Source: Pandoraea commovens (GTDB taxonomy: Bacteria > Pseudomonadota > Gammaproteobacteria > Burkholderiales > Burkholderiaceae). Taken from it: a stretch of 64,000 nt of DNA. The notes under the pieces were generated by a model. That model ran no database searches. It saw nothing but the letters and a program-made list of their open reading frames with translations, and had not been told where the DNA came from. Location: NCBI RefSeq assembly GCF_902459615.1, contig NZ_CABPSA010000002.1, positions 682,001-746,000 on the forward strand, written 5' to 3'. Numbering within the stretch: position 1 is the first letter of the stretch; each line of letters begins with the position of its first letter. Of this stretch, positions 9,722-18,657 are shown in pieces. A program made the translations under genes and the position numbers.

Positions 9722-10876
9722 TTAGAACTTGTGGCGCAGGCCCGAGATCACCGCCGTTTGGGTCTTCGTGCTCGACGCACCGCCAGCACCGTTGATCGAT
9801 GCGGCCGAGGCGTCGCCAGCGGCCTTTTGATAGATGCCGACCAGGTACACGTCGGTACGCTTCGAGAGCAGGTAGTCCACTGCGGCGTTGACCTGGTGGT
9901 ACTTCGGGCTCAGGTTGGCGAGCGTGGCGCTACGCGTGCTGGCGTCCGTGTACGTGTACGACAGGCCCAGCAGCAACGACGGCGTCAGGTTGTACGTGCC
10001 GTTCAGTTCGTAGTTCGACACGCGTGCGCCCGTGCCGCCAACGTACTTCAGCTGCGTGTTGCTGTAGATGAAGCCGACGTTAGCCGGACCGAACTTGTAG
10101 CTGCCGCCCGTGGCGAACACGCGCTGCTTGTCCACACCGACCGTTGCCGTGCCGACCTTGGCCGAGTAGAAGTCGCCGCTGTAGTCGCCAGCCACTGCGC
10201 CGCCGGTGTTCGCGCCGTTCGGCGTGCCGACTTCCAGGTAACCGATACCGAACTTGAACGGACCGTTGGCGTAGCTCGCACCCAGGCTCCATGCGCGGTT
10301 GTTCGAGAAGCCCGTGCCGTTACCGCTGTTGGCCTGGTTCGAGAAGCCATACAGGCCGCCGAACGAGAAGCCTGCGTAGTTGGCGCTCGTGTACTTGATC
10401 GAGTTGTTGATGCGGAACGAGTTGTACAGGTTGTCAACGTCGCCGACGTGAGCGCCGAGCTTTGTTGCAAACTGCTTGGCCGACGTCAGGCCGCTCACGT
10501 AATCCACCACGGAGTCGTACTGACGACCGATGGTCACGCTACCGAACGTCTTGTTCGACAGACCGACGAATGCCTGACGGCCGAATTCACGGCTGCCCTG
10601 ACCCAATGCGCCGTTCGTGATGTTGAAGCCGTTCTCCAAAGTGAAGATGGCCGACGTGCCGCCGCCCAGATCTTCCGAACCCTTCAGGCCCCAGCGGTTC
10701 CCCGATTGCAGGCCGTCGGCCGTCGTGAAGTTCTTACTTCCGCCGACGTTGCTCACGTAGGCCAGACCGCCATCGAGAACGCCATACAGCGAAACGTTGC
10801 TTTGCGCATGTGCAGCACCTGCTGCAGCGACTGCGATCACGCCAGCCAGTGCGGCGGCCAGTTGCGTCCTTTTCAT
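9722..10876 (-). CDS. Gram-negative trimeric porin (OmpC/COG3203 type)
   Basis: Outer-membrane general porin of 384 aa. A Sec signal peptide ends AHA at residue 24. The mature start QSNVSLYGVLDGGLAYV is the hallmark of Burkholderiales porins. Alternating strands run to a C-terminal Phe (GLRHKF), the BAM recognition signal. It would form 16-stranded trimeric channels for small solutes. It is monocistronic with its own terminator. A second porin is encoded at 13255-14328. Confidence 0.93.
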   Translation of the reverse strand: MKRTQLAAALAGVIAVAAAGAAHAQSNVSLYGVLDGGLAYVSNVGGSKNFTTADGLQSGNRWGLKGSEDLGGGTSAIFTLENGFNITNGALGQGSREFGRQAFVGLSNKTFGSVTIGRQYDSVVDYVSGLTSAKQFATKLGAHVGDVDNLYNSFRINNSIKYTSANYAGFSFGGLYGFSNQANSGNGTGFSNNRAWSLGASYANGPFKFGIGYLEVGTPNGANTGGAVAGDYSGDFYSAKVGTATVGVDKQRVFATGGSYKFGPANVGFIYSNTQLKYVGGTGARVSNYELNGTYNLTPSLLLGLSYTYTDASTRSATLANLSPKYHQVNAAVDYLLSKRTDVYLVGIYQKAAGDASAASINGAGGASSTKTQTAVISGLRHKF

Positions 10877-11138
10877 CGGTCGAATCCTCTATCGAAAACT
10901 TATTAATCAATTCGAACCCTTCGCCTGTGGACGGGCGCCCCGTGGGTTCGGGCCGAACTATATCGAACGACGCCGCAATTCCATAGGTGTATTAACGAAA
11001 TGAGGCGTGCGATGTCTGCTCGACGCAACGCATCGCGGCACATCGCGACGAATGCTCTCAAATTCATTTTCATGACACATGAATGCCGTAAAAAGGAATC
11101 CGCGAGAGGTCCAACGTGCAGACCGCTTGCGCTGAATT

Positions 11139-11648
11139 TCACCGCAGCGTCATCTGCCTTTCACGCTCGGCTACCAGCACCGCATAGCGCTTGCGAACCT
11201 TATCGGCGTAGCGCTGGCGCAGCGTGGCGCGTGCCTCACCGCTGCCGGCGTTATACGCGCCCACGGCTTCCCATCCATACCCGTACTGACGAACGAAGCC
11301 TGCGAGAATCCACGCGCCGGTGACGATCGACGCACAGGCGTCTTCACGCAATCGACGTTCGGTCAAACCGTAGCGGGCGAGTGTCGGCAGGTGGGCGCTG
11401 TTGATCTGCATCAGCCCGATATCGTGCGTGCCGTTGCGGTTGACGTTGCTGGCGTTCACGTCGAGATTCGATTCGACTTGTGCGATGGCGTACAGCAGCA
11501 GCGGATCGAGACCATAGCGATCGGCGGCGACGTCCCAACAGTCGGCCCGTGCAGGTGTCGACACAAGCGCAACGAGGACAGCGGCTGCGGCGCAGGCATG
11601 ACGAAGACGAAGGTGACGAAGGAGAGGGGAGATCGGGGGGGATGACAA
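11139..11648 (-). CDS. Secreted lytic transglycosylase (SLT domain, IagB-like)
   Basis: 169-aa periplasmic peptidoglycan lytic transglycosylase. Residues 1-35 form a signal peptide ending ARA. The SLT core has YAIAQVESNLD with the catalytic Glu-59, GLMQINSAHLP, and AYNAGSG. The small size resembles IagB/VirB1-type specialised enzymes that open the wall for secretion machines, but no secretion genes are nearby, so a general remodelling role is equally likely. Confidence 0.88.
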   Translation of the reverse strand: MSSPPISPLLRHLRLRHACAAAAVLVALVSTPARADCWDVAADRYGLDPLLLYAIAQVESNLDVNASNVNRNGTHDIGLMQINSAHLPTLARYGLTERRLREDACASIVTGAWILAGFVRQYGYGWEAVGAYNAGSGEARATLRQRYADKVRKRYAVLVAERERQMTLR

Positions 11649-11980
11649 ATCGAGACTCCTGACAGTGCCACGACCGCGCGGGTGGGCGAGATTATCGATA
11701 AACGCTCGCCGCCTCGGCTTTCAGAACGTGCTCATCCCTGTGCGAGTCGTGCGTCGATTCGCAGACTCAAGGTGCTGTCGGCTCAACGTGTCAGTCGTCG
11801 CATGGGGGCTTCCGAAATGACGATATGAATTGATATAAACGACATATCGTCATAATTATCGTATTAATAGACGAATTAACGCTACATTTCATCTGAAGCT
11901 CTCCCTAGAATTGAGGCATATCGCGTCGCGCGGCAAACCGTGACGACGCGTCGACCGACGTTCCTGAATTGGGGGAAAAC
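11649..11980. other. 332-base divergent intergenic region with a long inverted repeat
   Basis: No gene is seen here. The right half is strongly AT-rich. TGACGATAT at 11818-11826 and ATATCGTCA at 11844-11852 form a perfect 9-base inverted repeat with centres 26 bases apart, probably an operator for the saccharopine-dehydrogenase-like gene. The regulator is not identifiable. Confidence 0.5.
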
Positions 11981-13078
11981 ATGAAGAAGATCGCCTTGCT
12001 GGGTGCGGGACACATCGGCCAGACCATCGCGCGTTTGTTGCACGACAGCGGCGACTACCGCGTGACGGTGTTCGACCGCAACGCGCAGTCCTATGAAGCG
12101 GTGCGCGACTATGCGCACGCATTCGTCGAACTCGCCGGCAATGACACTGGCTCGCTGCAACGCGCTGTTACCGGTTTCGATGCCGTGGTCAACGCGTTGC
12201 CGTACACGATGGCCACGAGCGCGGCCACCGCCGCCGTGGCAGCGGGCTGTCACTACTTCGATCTGACCGAAGACGTGGCGGCCACGCACGCGATTGCGCA
12301 ACTGGCCGAAGGCGCGTCGACAGCATTGATGCCGCAATGCGGACTCGCACCGGGCTTCATCGCGATTGCGGCGCATCACCTCGCGGCGGCGTTCGATCGC
12401 GTCGACTCCGTGAAGATGCGCGTAGGTGCGCTGCCAGCCTTTCCGACTAACTCGCTGAAGTACAACCTGACGTGGAGCGTCGATGGTTTGATCAACGAGT
12501 ACTGTCAGCCGTGCGAGGCGATTCGTGATGGTGCGCGTCTGAGTGTGCAGCCGCTGGAAGACCTGGAACATTTCTCGCTCGACGGTGTGGAGTACGAGGC
12601 CTTCAATACTTCGGGCGGTCTCGGCACGTTATGCGAAACGCTGGCGGGGCGCGTGCGCGACCTCGACTACAAGTCGGTGCGCTATCCGGGGCACGGTGCG
12701 TTGATGAAGGTGCTGTTGAACGAGTTGCGTCTGAAGGACGATCAGGAAACGATCAAGACGATTCTCAAACGCGCGATTCCGAGCACTTTGCAGGACGTGG
12801 TGCTCATTTTCGTGGTGGTGAACGGAATCCGTCGAGGCGTGCTGACGCAGGAAGTATTCGCGCGCAAGATCTTCGCGGAACGCAACAACGGTCACAGCGC
12901 GAGCGCCATCCAGATCACGACGGCGTCGGCCATTTGCGCCGCCGTCGACATGTTCTTCGCAAAGCAACTCCCGCAGCGCGGTTTCGTGCGTCAGGAACAG
13001 ATTGCCTTGCCGGACTTTCTGGCGAATCGCTTCGGTCAGGTCTACGCGCACTCGACGCATATCGAGTCGCTTTCCTGA
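11981..13078 (+). CDS. Saccharopine dehydrogenase-like NAD(P) oxidoreductase
   Basis: 365-aa enzyme with an N-terminal Rossmann domain (KKIALLGAGHIGQTIARLL) and a saccharopine-dehydrogenase-like C-terminal domain. PQCGLAPGFIAIAAHHL and the Ser/Thr-rich substrate region fit the lysine-6-dehydrogenase/saccharopine reductase group, so lysine or aminoadipate-semialdehyde metabolism is the likely setting. A TTG at 11969 would add four residues; the ATG at 11981 behind GGGGGAA is preferred. No partner gene lies nearby to fix the substrate. Confidence 0.78.
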   Translation: MKKIALLGAGHIGQTIARLLHDSGDYRVTVFDRNAQSYEAVRDYAHAFVELAGNDTGSLQRAVTGFDAVVNALPYTMATSAATAAVAAGCHYFDLTEDVAATHAIAQLAEGASTALMPQCGLAPGFIAIAAHHLAAAFDRVDSVKMRVGALPAFPTNSLKYNLTWSVDGLINEYCQPCEAIRDGARLSVQPLEDLEHFSLDGVEYEAFNTSGGLGTLCETLAGRVRDLDYKSVRYPGHGALMKVLLNELRLKDDQETIKTILKRAIPSTLQDVVLIFVVVNGIRRGVLTQEVFARKIFAERNNGHSASAIQITTASAICAAVDMFFAKQLPQRGFVRQEQIALPDFLANRFGQVYAHSTHIESLS

Positions 13079-13103
13079 CGTCGCGGACGTAGCCCAGGAC
13101 ACG

Positions 13104-13156
13104 AAAAAACACGACGGCCCGGCAAGCGGTGCGCCCCGCCATCGGCGGGCCGTCGT
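13104..13156 (-). terminator. Terminator between the dehydrogenase and second porin genes
   Basis: An 11-bp perfect stem (ACGACGGCCCG at 13111-13121 with CGGGCCGTCGT at 13146-13156) encloses a 24-base loop. Six A residues at 13104-13109 supply a U-tract for minus-strand transcripts, so it mainly suits the porin gene and may also stop the convergent plus-strand gene. Confidence 0.7.
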
Positions 13157-13190
13157 TGAGGAAACGCATTGGCTGACGCGAATGCGAAGA

Positions 13191-13230
13191 GGTTTGAAGC
13201 GGTTTAAATCGGTTTAAAGCGGTTCGAAGC
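13191..13230. repeat. Four tandem 10-base units
   Basis: GGTTTGAAGC, GGTTTAAATC, GGTTTAAAGC and GGTTCGAAGC lie head to tail between a terminator and the porin stop codon, within the porin 3' untranslated region. A short imperfect microsatellite-like array of unknown role. Confidence 0.7.
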
Positions 13231-13254
13231 GATGTGAAACGTCGTTACGGCGTT

Positions 13255-14328
13255 TTAGAAGCGATGCTGGATGCCCGCCGTCACGCCGACCTGCGTATCG
13301 GCTGCGCCCGTCAGGTCACGCGAAAGACTGACCTTCTGGCCGTGCTTCGCGAAGGCATAGCCGCCGGACAGATACAGCGCCGTGCGCTTGGACATCGCAT
13401 ATTGCGCGCGCAGGGAGATGAGCGTCGGATCGGCGTCGCCCGCGTCCTTGATGTCCTGATGGTAGATCGCGCCATACAGCGTGAACGCCGGGGTGAAGTC
13501 GTACGATGCGCCGAGCCAGTACATGTCGCTGCGCAGCGACGCGGTGCCTGCGCTCACGAACGTCTTCTTGTAGTTGCGATACCCGGCCATCACCTTGGCC
13601 CCGCCAAAGCGATAACTCGCGCCCGCGTGGATCCCCTGAATGTAGTCCGTCGTGTCGGCCGGCGTCACGCTGTTGCCCGCGCCGTTTTGACGGTCATACG
13701 TTGCGACGACGGCGAACGGACCGTTCTCGTAGCCGATGGCGAAGTCGTACTTCGACGACGTCTTCATGCTGTCGGCCACGTTGCCGAAGCCATACATCGC
13801 GCCGAGTTTCAGGCCGTTGAACTCGCCGTCGTAGCGCACGGCGTTAGCCGAGCGGGAGAACAGACCGTCTTTGCGTGCGCCGGTGGCCGTCGAACTCGTC
13901 GCCCACGAGTAGTTCGGCGCATAGCCCATCGGGTCGAACTGGAGCATGTAGTCGTACGTCGTGGTGAACGTGCGGCCGAGCGTGAACTGGCCCCACTTCT
14001 TGTGCGACAGGCCCACGGTGGCGCGGCGGTCGAAGATCGCGCCGGGGCCATCGTCGAACTGGCCGTTCACGACGTTGATGCCGCTCTCGAGGTTGAACAC
14101 GGCCTTGAGATCGCCGCCGAGATCTTCCGTGCCCTTGAAGCCGAAGCGCGACGTGTTCTTGCCGCCCGAGACCGCACGCATTGCACCGCCGTTATCGGCA
14201 GCGTGATTCACATACTCGACACCGGCGTCGACGATCCCGTAAATCGTCACGTTCGATTGGGCGTGCGCCTGAGCGGCCAGTGCGCCCACAGCGATCAGCG
14301 CGGCGCGCGCCATACTGCTTCGTTTCAT
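13255..14328 (-). CDS. Gram-negative trimeric porin (second copy)
   Basis: Outer-membrane porin of 357 aa with a signal peptide ending AHA at residue 23 and a mature start QSNVTIYGIVDAGVEYVN. It carries the loop-3-like motif region RRATVGLSHKKWGQFTLGRTF and ends in Phe (GIQHRF). A longer in-frame start to 14430 is rejected: GAGGAGAC sits directly upstream of the ATG at 14328. It differs clearly from the 9722 porin, so they are paralogues, not a recent duplication. Confidence 0.93.
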   Translation of the reverse strand: MKRSSMARAALIAVGALAAQAHAQSNVTIYGIVDAGVEYVNHAADNGGAMRAVSGGKNTSRFGFKGTEDLGGDLKAVFNLESGINVVNGQFDDGPGAIFDRRATVGLSHKKWGQFTLGRTFTTTYDYMLQFDPMGYAPNYSWATSSTATGARKDGLFSRSANAVRYDGEFNGLKLGAMYGFGNVADSMKTSSKYDFAIGYENGPFAVVATYDRQNGAGNSVTPADTTDYIQGIHAGASYRFGGAKVMAGYRNYKKTFVSAGTASLRSDMYWLGASYDFTPAFTLYGAIYHQDIKDAGDADPTLISLRAQYAMSKRTALYLSGGYAFAKHGQKVSLSRDLTGAADTQVGVTAGIQHRF

Positions 14329-14410
14329 TGTTGTCTCCTCTCTTCTCTTTCTCGTGGTGTTGCGCGGGAGAGCGCCCGCGCGTCGCATGAAAAGCGTGGC
14401 TACGTCTCCC

Positions 14411-15481
14411 TTAGCCGTTCGATTGCGCAAACGCCCAGCAGTCGTTGGCGGGGAATTCCACCCAGTGATTGCCGGGTTCGCGTGGGACGTGACCGAATGC
14501 GCGGAAGCGCAACGCGCCGCAATGGAACAGGTACTCCCAGCGGTCGCCGAGATACATCGACGTGACGAGCTGCGCGTTCACACGGTTGTGGCCCGGACCG
14601 TCGGCCACTTGCACGCGCTCAAGACGAATGACGGCCTGCGCATCCTGCCCCGGGGCGAGCGTGTCGCGTGCACGTGCTTGCAGTGCGAAGCCGTCGCCCG
14701 CGAGCGTGACGAGATCGCCGTCGACGGCGCTGACCGTCGCGTCGATGCGGTTATTGCTCCCCATGAATTCCGCCGTGTAGAGCGAGCGCGGCGAGCCGTA
14801 CAGTTCTGCCGGTGTGCCTTCCTGCTCGATGCGGCCGTTGCGCAGCAGCAGAATGCGATCCGACATCGCCATCGCTTCGGTCTGATCGTGCGTGACGCAC
14901 AGCGCCGACAATCCCAGCGACACGATCAGCTCGCGCAGCCAGGCACGGGCTTCTTCGCGCAGCTTGGCGTCGAGGTTCGAGAGCGGTTCGTCGAGCAGAA
15001 TGACGGGCGGGTTGTAGACGAGCGCACGTGCAATGGCGACACGCTGTTGCTGACCGCCCGAGAGCTGGAACGGGAAGCGTTCGGCGAGATGGCCGAGACC
15101 CAGTTGGTCGAGGGCGTTCTGCACGCGTTCACGACGCTGCGCTGCGCCCACTTTGCGCAGCTTCAGTCCATAGCCGACGTTGTCCGCCACGGTGCGGTGC
15201 GGCCACAGCGCGTACGACTGGAACACCAGACCGAGCGAGCGTTGCTCGACCGGACAATCGACGCCTTTGGCGCCGTCGAAGAAGACCTGATCGTCGAGCG
15301 CGATGCGGCCTTGCGACGGTTGTTCGAGGCCAGCCACGGCACGCAGCAAGGTGGTCTTGCCGCTGCCCGAAGCGCCCAGCAGACACACGACTTCACCGGC
15401 CTTGAGTTCGAACGAGACACCCTTGAGGATGGGGTTGGCGCCGTAGCTCAGAAAGAGGTTGTCGACGATGAGCTTATCCAT
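14411..15481 (-). CDS. ABC importer ATP-binding protein (FbpC/PotA-type)
   Basis: 356-aa ATPase of the Fe3+/spermidine/2-aminoethylphosphonate importer group. Walker A GASGSGKTT, Q-loop FQSYALWPH, signature LSGGQQQR, Walker B ILLDEPLSNLDA and switch His in CVTHDQTEA are all present. A C-terminal TOBE-like regulatory region fills about 240-350. The start overlaps the permease stop by 8 bases. It energises uptake by the permease and binding protein upstream; the substrate is not fixed by sequence. Confidence 0.9.
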   Translation of the reverse strand: MDKLIVDNLFLSYGANPILKGVSFELKAGEVVCLLGASGSGKTTLLRAVAGLEQPSQGRIALDDQVFFDGAKGVDCPVEQRSLGLVFQSYALWPHRTVADNVGYGLKLRKVGAAQRRERVQNALDQLGLGHLAERFPFQLSGGQQQRVAIARALVYNPPVILLDEPLSNLDAKLREEARAWLRELIVSLGLSALCVTHDQTEAMAMSDRILLLRNGRIEQEGTPAELYGSPRSLYTAEFMGSNNRIDATVSAVDGDLVTLAGDGFALQARARDTLAPGQDAQAVIRLERVQVADGPGHNRVNAQLVTSMYLGDRWEYLFHCGALRFRAFGHVPREPGNHWVEFPANDCWAFAQSNG

Positions 15482-17237
15482 GCAATTTGACTCCGAAGCG
15501 CAACGCCACGCCCAGACCGGCGCCGACCATCGCGATGTTGATGACAGAGAGCGCGGCGACCTGATCGACGGCGCCGGTCGCCCACAGCGACACGAGCAGC
15601 GAGCCGATGACTTCCGTGCCCGGCGAGAGCAGGTAGACGGCCGTCGAGTATTCGCGCTCGAAGATCATGAAGATGAGCAGCCACGCAGCGAGCAGGCCGA
15701 AGCGCACCAGCGGCAGCGTGACGTCGAGGCTCACACGGCTGCGCGTGCCGCCGACGCTGCGCCCGGCTTCTTCCAACTCGGGGCCGACTTGCAGCAGCGC
15801 GCTCTGGATGAGGCGCATGCCGTAGGCGAGCCACACCACCGTGTAAGCCACCCAGATGCTCCACATCGAGTTCTTCAGTTCGCGCAGCCCCGGAACGAAC
15901 AGGAAGATCCAGAGGAATGCGAGACCGGCGAGCAGGCCCGGCACCGCACGTGGCAGCAGCACGAGGTAGTCGAGCAATTTCGCGGCCCAGTCGTTGCGGC
16001 GATGACCGGCAAAGGCGACGAGCGAGTAGAAGCCCACCGCCAGCGCACCGCCGATCACACCGATGCCCAGCGTGTTGACGATGGCGCGCACGAGGTTGTC
16101 CTGCTCGAACAGTTCGGTGAAGTTCGCGAGCGTGAGTACTTCGGCGAGCGCGACGCCTTCGCCCCAGTGCGTGACGAACGAGCGCAGCACGATGCCGGAG
16201 ATCGGCACGAACACCGTCACGATCAGCCACACGGCGACGATGGCCAGCGCGATCCAGCGCCAGATGCCCAGCGGCAACACCGTCTGACGACCCGCTTTGC
16301 CCTTGACCGTGACGAACTTGTTAGCGCGCTTGAGGAGGTGGCGTTGCAACAGCACCAGCGGGAAGGTGATCGCCACGATGCACATCGCCACGGCTGCCAT
16401 CAGGTGATACGACGGCACGCCGAGCTTGTTGGTCAGCTTGTAGAGGTAGGTGGCAAGCACCAGATGGCCCTCGGGGTCGCCAAGCACCAGCGGCAGACCG
16501 AAGACTTCGAAACCGAGGAAGAACACGAGCACGCCCGCGAACAGCAGCGCAGGCATGGTCATCGGCAGGCTCACGTCGAGCGCCACGCGGAACGGGCGCG
16601 CACCGGCCACGCGGGCAGCTTCTTCGACGTCGGAGCCGAGATTACGCAGCGCGGCCGACGAATACAGGTAGACGTGCGGCACGTGCGTGAGGCCCACGAT
16701 TACGGTGATCGCGAAGATCGAGTAGACCGACCACGGGGCGTCGAGACCCGTCAGTTCACGGAACCAGACCGAGTAGAAGCCGACGGGACCGGCAGCCACC
16801 ACGTAACCGAACGCGAGCACCATCGGCGAGACGAACACCGGCGTGAGCAGCAGCGGTTCGAGCCAGCGGCGGCCGGGCAGGTCGGTGCGCACCATCAGGA
16901 AGGCGAGAATGCCGCCGAACGGGATCGAGATGAACAGCATCCCGAACGCGATGATGAAAGAGTTCTTCACGGCCGACCAGAAGTCGGGGTCGGTGAAGAT
17001 GAAGCGGTAGCCGTCGATGCCGAACGTGCGGCTGGCGTCGAAGAACGGTGCGGAGAGCAGACTCTGCAACACGATGAACGACAGGGGCAGCAACACCGCA
17101 ATCGTGAGCACGGTGATGACGAGCCAGCGCGACGTAGCCGCGAGTGCGCGCCAGGGGGGCGCTACGTGAGGGGCGGCACCCGCTGGCGGGCGGCCAGCAG
17201 GGGCCGCTGCGCGGTTGGCAGTAGAGGACGACAGCAT
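15474..17237 (-). CDS. ABC importer fused permease (two BPD_transp_1 domains)
   Basis: 587-aa inner-membrane permease with two membrane domains in tandem, about twelve spans. EAA-loop-like sequences appear in each half (EEAARVAGARPFRVALDVSLP and EEAGRSVGGTRSRVSLDVTLP). This single-chain FbpB-like layout is typical of iron(III) and sugar-phosphate/phosphonate importers. The ATG at 17237 follows GGGAGA; ten extra in-frame upstream residues are not needed. Co-transcribed with the binding protein and the ATPase. Confidence 0.9.
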   Translation of the reverse strand: MLSSSTANRAAAPAGRPPAGAAPHVAPPWRALAATSRWLVITVLTIAVLLPLSFIVLQSLLSAPFFDASRTFGIDGYRFIFTDPDFWSAVKNSFIIAFGMLFISIPFGGILAFLMVRTDLPGRRWLEPLLLTPVFVSPMVLAFGYVVAAGPVGFYSVWFRELTGLDAPWSVYSIFAITVIVGLTHVPHVYLYSSAALRNLGSDVEEAARVAGARPFRVALDVSLPMTMPALLFAGVLVFFLGFEVFGLPLVLGDPEGHLVLATYLYKLTNKLGVPSYHLMAAVAMCIVAITFPLVLLQRHLLKRANKFVTVKGKAGRQTVLPLGIWRWIALAIVAVWLIVTVFVPISGIVLRSFVTHWGEGVALAEVLTLANFTELFEQDNLVRAIVNTLGIGVIGGALAVGFYSLVAFAGHRRNDWAAKLLDYLVLLPRAVPGLLAGLAFLWIFLFVPGLRELKNSMWSIWVAYTVVWLAYGMRLIQSALLQVGPELEEAGRSVGGTRSRVSLDVTLPLVRFGLLAAWLLIFMIFEREYSTAVYLLSPGTEVIGSLLVSLWATGAVDQVAALSVINIAMVGAGLGVALRFGVKLHG

Positions 17238-17400
17238 GAGGGTCTCCCTGCACCCCGCAGGGCGCATATCGAGAAAGGCTTGGGGAGAGGCGGGCCGCGC
17301 GTTACGTCGTCAGGAGACGAGGTGAGGGCGCGGCCGCCGGACTTGAGGCCTGGGGCTTAGAAAAACTGAGGGCGGATGCAGCGACTTCGGTCGGCGCCGA

Positions 17401-18513
17401 TCAACGCTTGATCGACTGCTGCCAGCGCTTGAGGAATTCAAGACGCTTCGACTGATCCAGATAGACGAGCAGACCCGCGCCGATGGGGATCGGCTTGAGC
17501 GCTGCACCAAGCTGCTGTGTGAGGTTCGCCATCGAGGTTTCGCCGTCGACGTCCGCACGGATCGAGAACAGGTTGGCCTGGTTGGCGAGCAGCGTCTGAC
17601 CACGCTTGGAGAGCAGATAGTCGACCCACAGCTTGGCGGCGTTCGGGTTCTTCGACTGCTTCGAGATCGTCACGAGACGGCTCACGACCTGCGTGTAGTC
17701 GCGCGGATAGACATAGCCGATGGACGGATCCTTCTTCGCCTTGGCGAACGCATACGAGCCGAGAATGTTGTAGCCGATCAGGTTTTCACCCGACGAGATG
17801 CGCTCCATCATCGCGCCCGTGCTCGATTGCAGCTTGGGATTGAGCGCGCCCATCGCGCCGACGAGTTCCCACGTCACTTCCGGGTTCACGCGTACATCCT
17901 GCGTCAGATAGTTGAAGCCCACACCCGACTTTTCGATGTCGTAGGTCGTGACCTTGCCCTTGAACTTGGCCGCATTCGTCTGCAGCAGCTTGATCAGCTC
18001 CATGCGCGTTTGCGGCACTTCGCCTGCAGGCAACAGGCGCTTGTTGTAGACGATGGCGAGCGGCTCATACGTCGTGCCGTAGGCCTGCTTCTGGTACTGC
18101 GCCCATTGCGGAATGTGGGCGGCTTCGGGCGATTCGTAGCTCGCCATCGTGCCGTCGTTCACGAGCTTGACCTGGAGGTCCATCGCGGAGCTCCAGAGCA
18201 CGTCGGCGCTGGTGCTGTTCGCGGCGTACTCGCTGATGTAGCGGTTGTACAACTCCGTGCTGTTCATGTCGTTGTACTCGACCTTGATGCCGTACATCGA
18301 CTCGAAGTCTTTGATGAGCGGGCGCACCAGCGCGGTGTCCGTCACCGAATAGACGATCAGCTTGCCTTCCTTCTTTGCGCCGTCGATGGTGGCCTGATAG
18401 TTCGCCGGATAGCCGGGCGGCACCTGAGCGTGGGCGGCCGGGAGCGCTGCCGTGAAGAGCGCTGCACCAAGCGTCGTCGCGAGCAGGGCGCGGGGCATTG
18501 TCGTTTGCTTCAT
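17401..18513 (-). CDS. ABC importer periplasmic binding protein (FbpA/AfuA type)
   Basis: 370-aa family 1 (FbpA-like) binding protein with a signal peptide ending AHA at residue 29. The mature part starts with GAKKEGKLIVYSVTD and includes FESMYGIKVEYND, SADVLWSSAMDLQVKL and VSRLVTISKQSKNPNAAKLWVDYLLS. Iron-type members use paired tyrosines, whereas AfuA-type members bind sugar phosphates, and the sequence alone does not decide. The divergent TctDE-like two-component pair suggests an inducible organic anion or phosphate ester as substrate. Confidence 0.85.
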   Translation of the reverse strand: MKQTTMPRALLATTLGAALFTAALPAAHAQVPPGYPANYQATIDGAKKEGKLIVYSVTDTALVRPLIKDFESMYGIKVEYNDMNSTELYNRYISEYAANSTSADVLWSSAMDLQVKLVNDGTMASYESPEAAHIPQWAQYQKQAYGTTYEPLAIVYNKRLLPAGEVPQTRMELIKLLQTNAAKFKGKVTTYDIEKSGVGFNYLTQDVRVNPEVTWELVGAMGALNPKLQSSTGAMMERISSGENLIGYNILGSYAFAKAKKDPSIGYVYPRDYTQVVSRLVTISKQSKNPNAAKLWVDYLLSKRGQTLLANQANLFSIRADVDGETSMANLTQQLGAALKPIPIGAGLLVYLDQSKRLEFLKRWQQSIKR

Positions 18514-18528
18514 GTCATCCTCCGGAAG

Positions 18529-18544
18529 ACCCCTTGCAAGGGGT
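18529..18544. promoter_or_regulatory. 16-base palindrome upstream of the binding-protein gene
   Basis: ACCCCTTGCAAGGGGT is a perfect palindrome 16 bases before the binding-protein start codon, next to its ribosome binding site, in the divergent region shared with the response regulator. Candidate operator or transcript hairpin. Confidence 0.5.
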
Positions 18545-18621
18545 TTGTCGTTTTCGCGTGGCGCATGTTAATTTGCCGAAACTTTCAATTCGCTTTCGAT
18601 TTCGTGTCGAATCCGGCCCGA

Positions 18622-18638
18622 GACCCGATTTTCGGGTC
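18622..18638. promoter_or_regulatory. Inverted repeat just upstream of the response-regulator gene
   Basis: GACCCGA-TTT-TCGGGTC ends 19 bases before the response-regulator ATG. It could be an autoregulatory site or a leader hairpin. Confidence 0.45.
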
Positions 18639-18657
18639 ATGGATTTCCCTAGGTCTC

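Noticed and set aside
13234-14565. Plus-strand open frame of 443 codons
   Set aside because: Antisense of the second porin, which has signal peptide, strands and terminal Phe.
15459-17360. Plus-strand open frame of 633 codons
   Set aside because: Antisense of the fused ABC permease; low-complexity Arg/Glu/His-rich translation.
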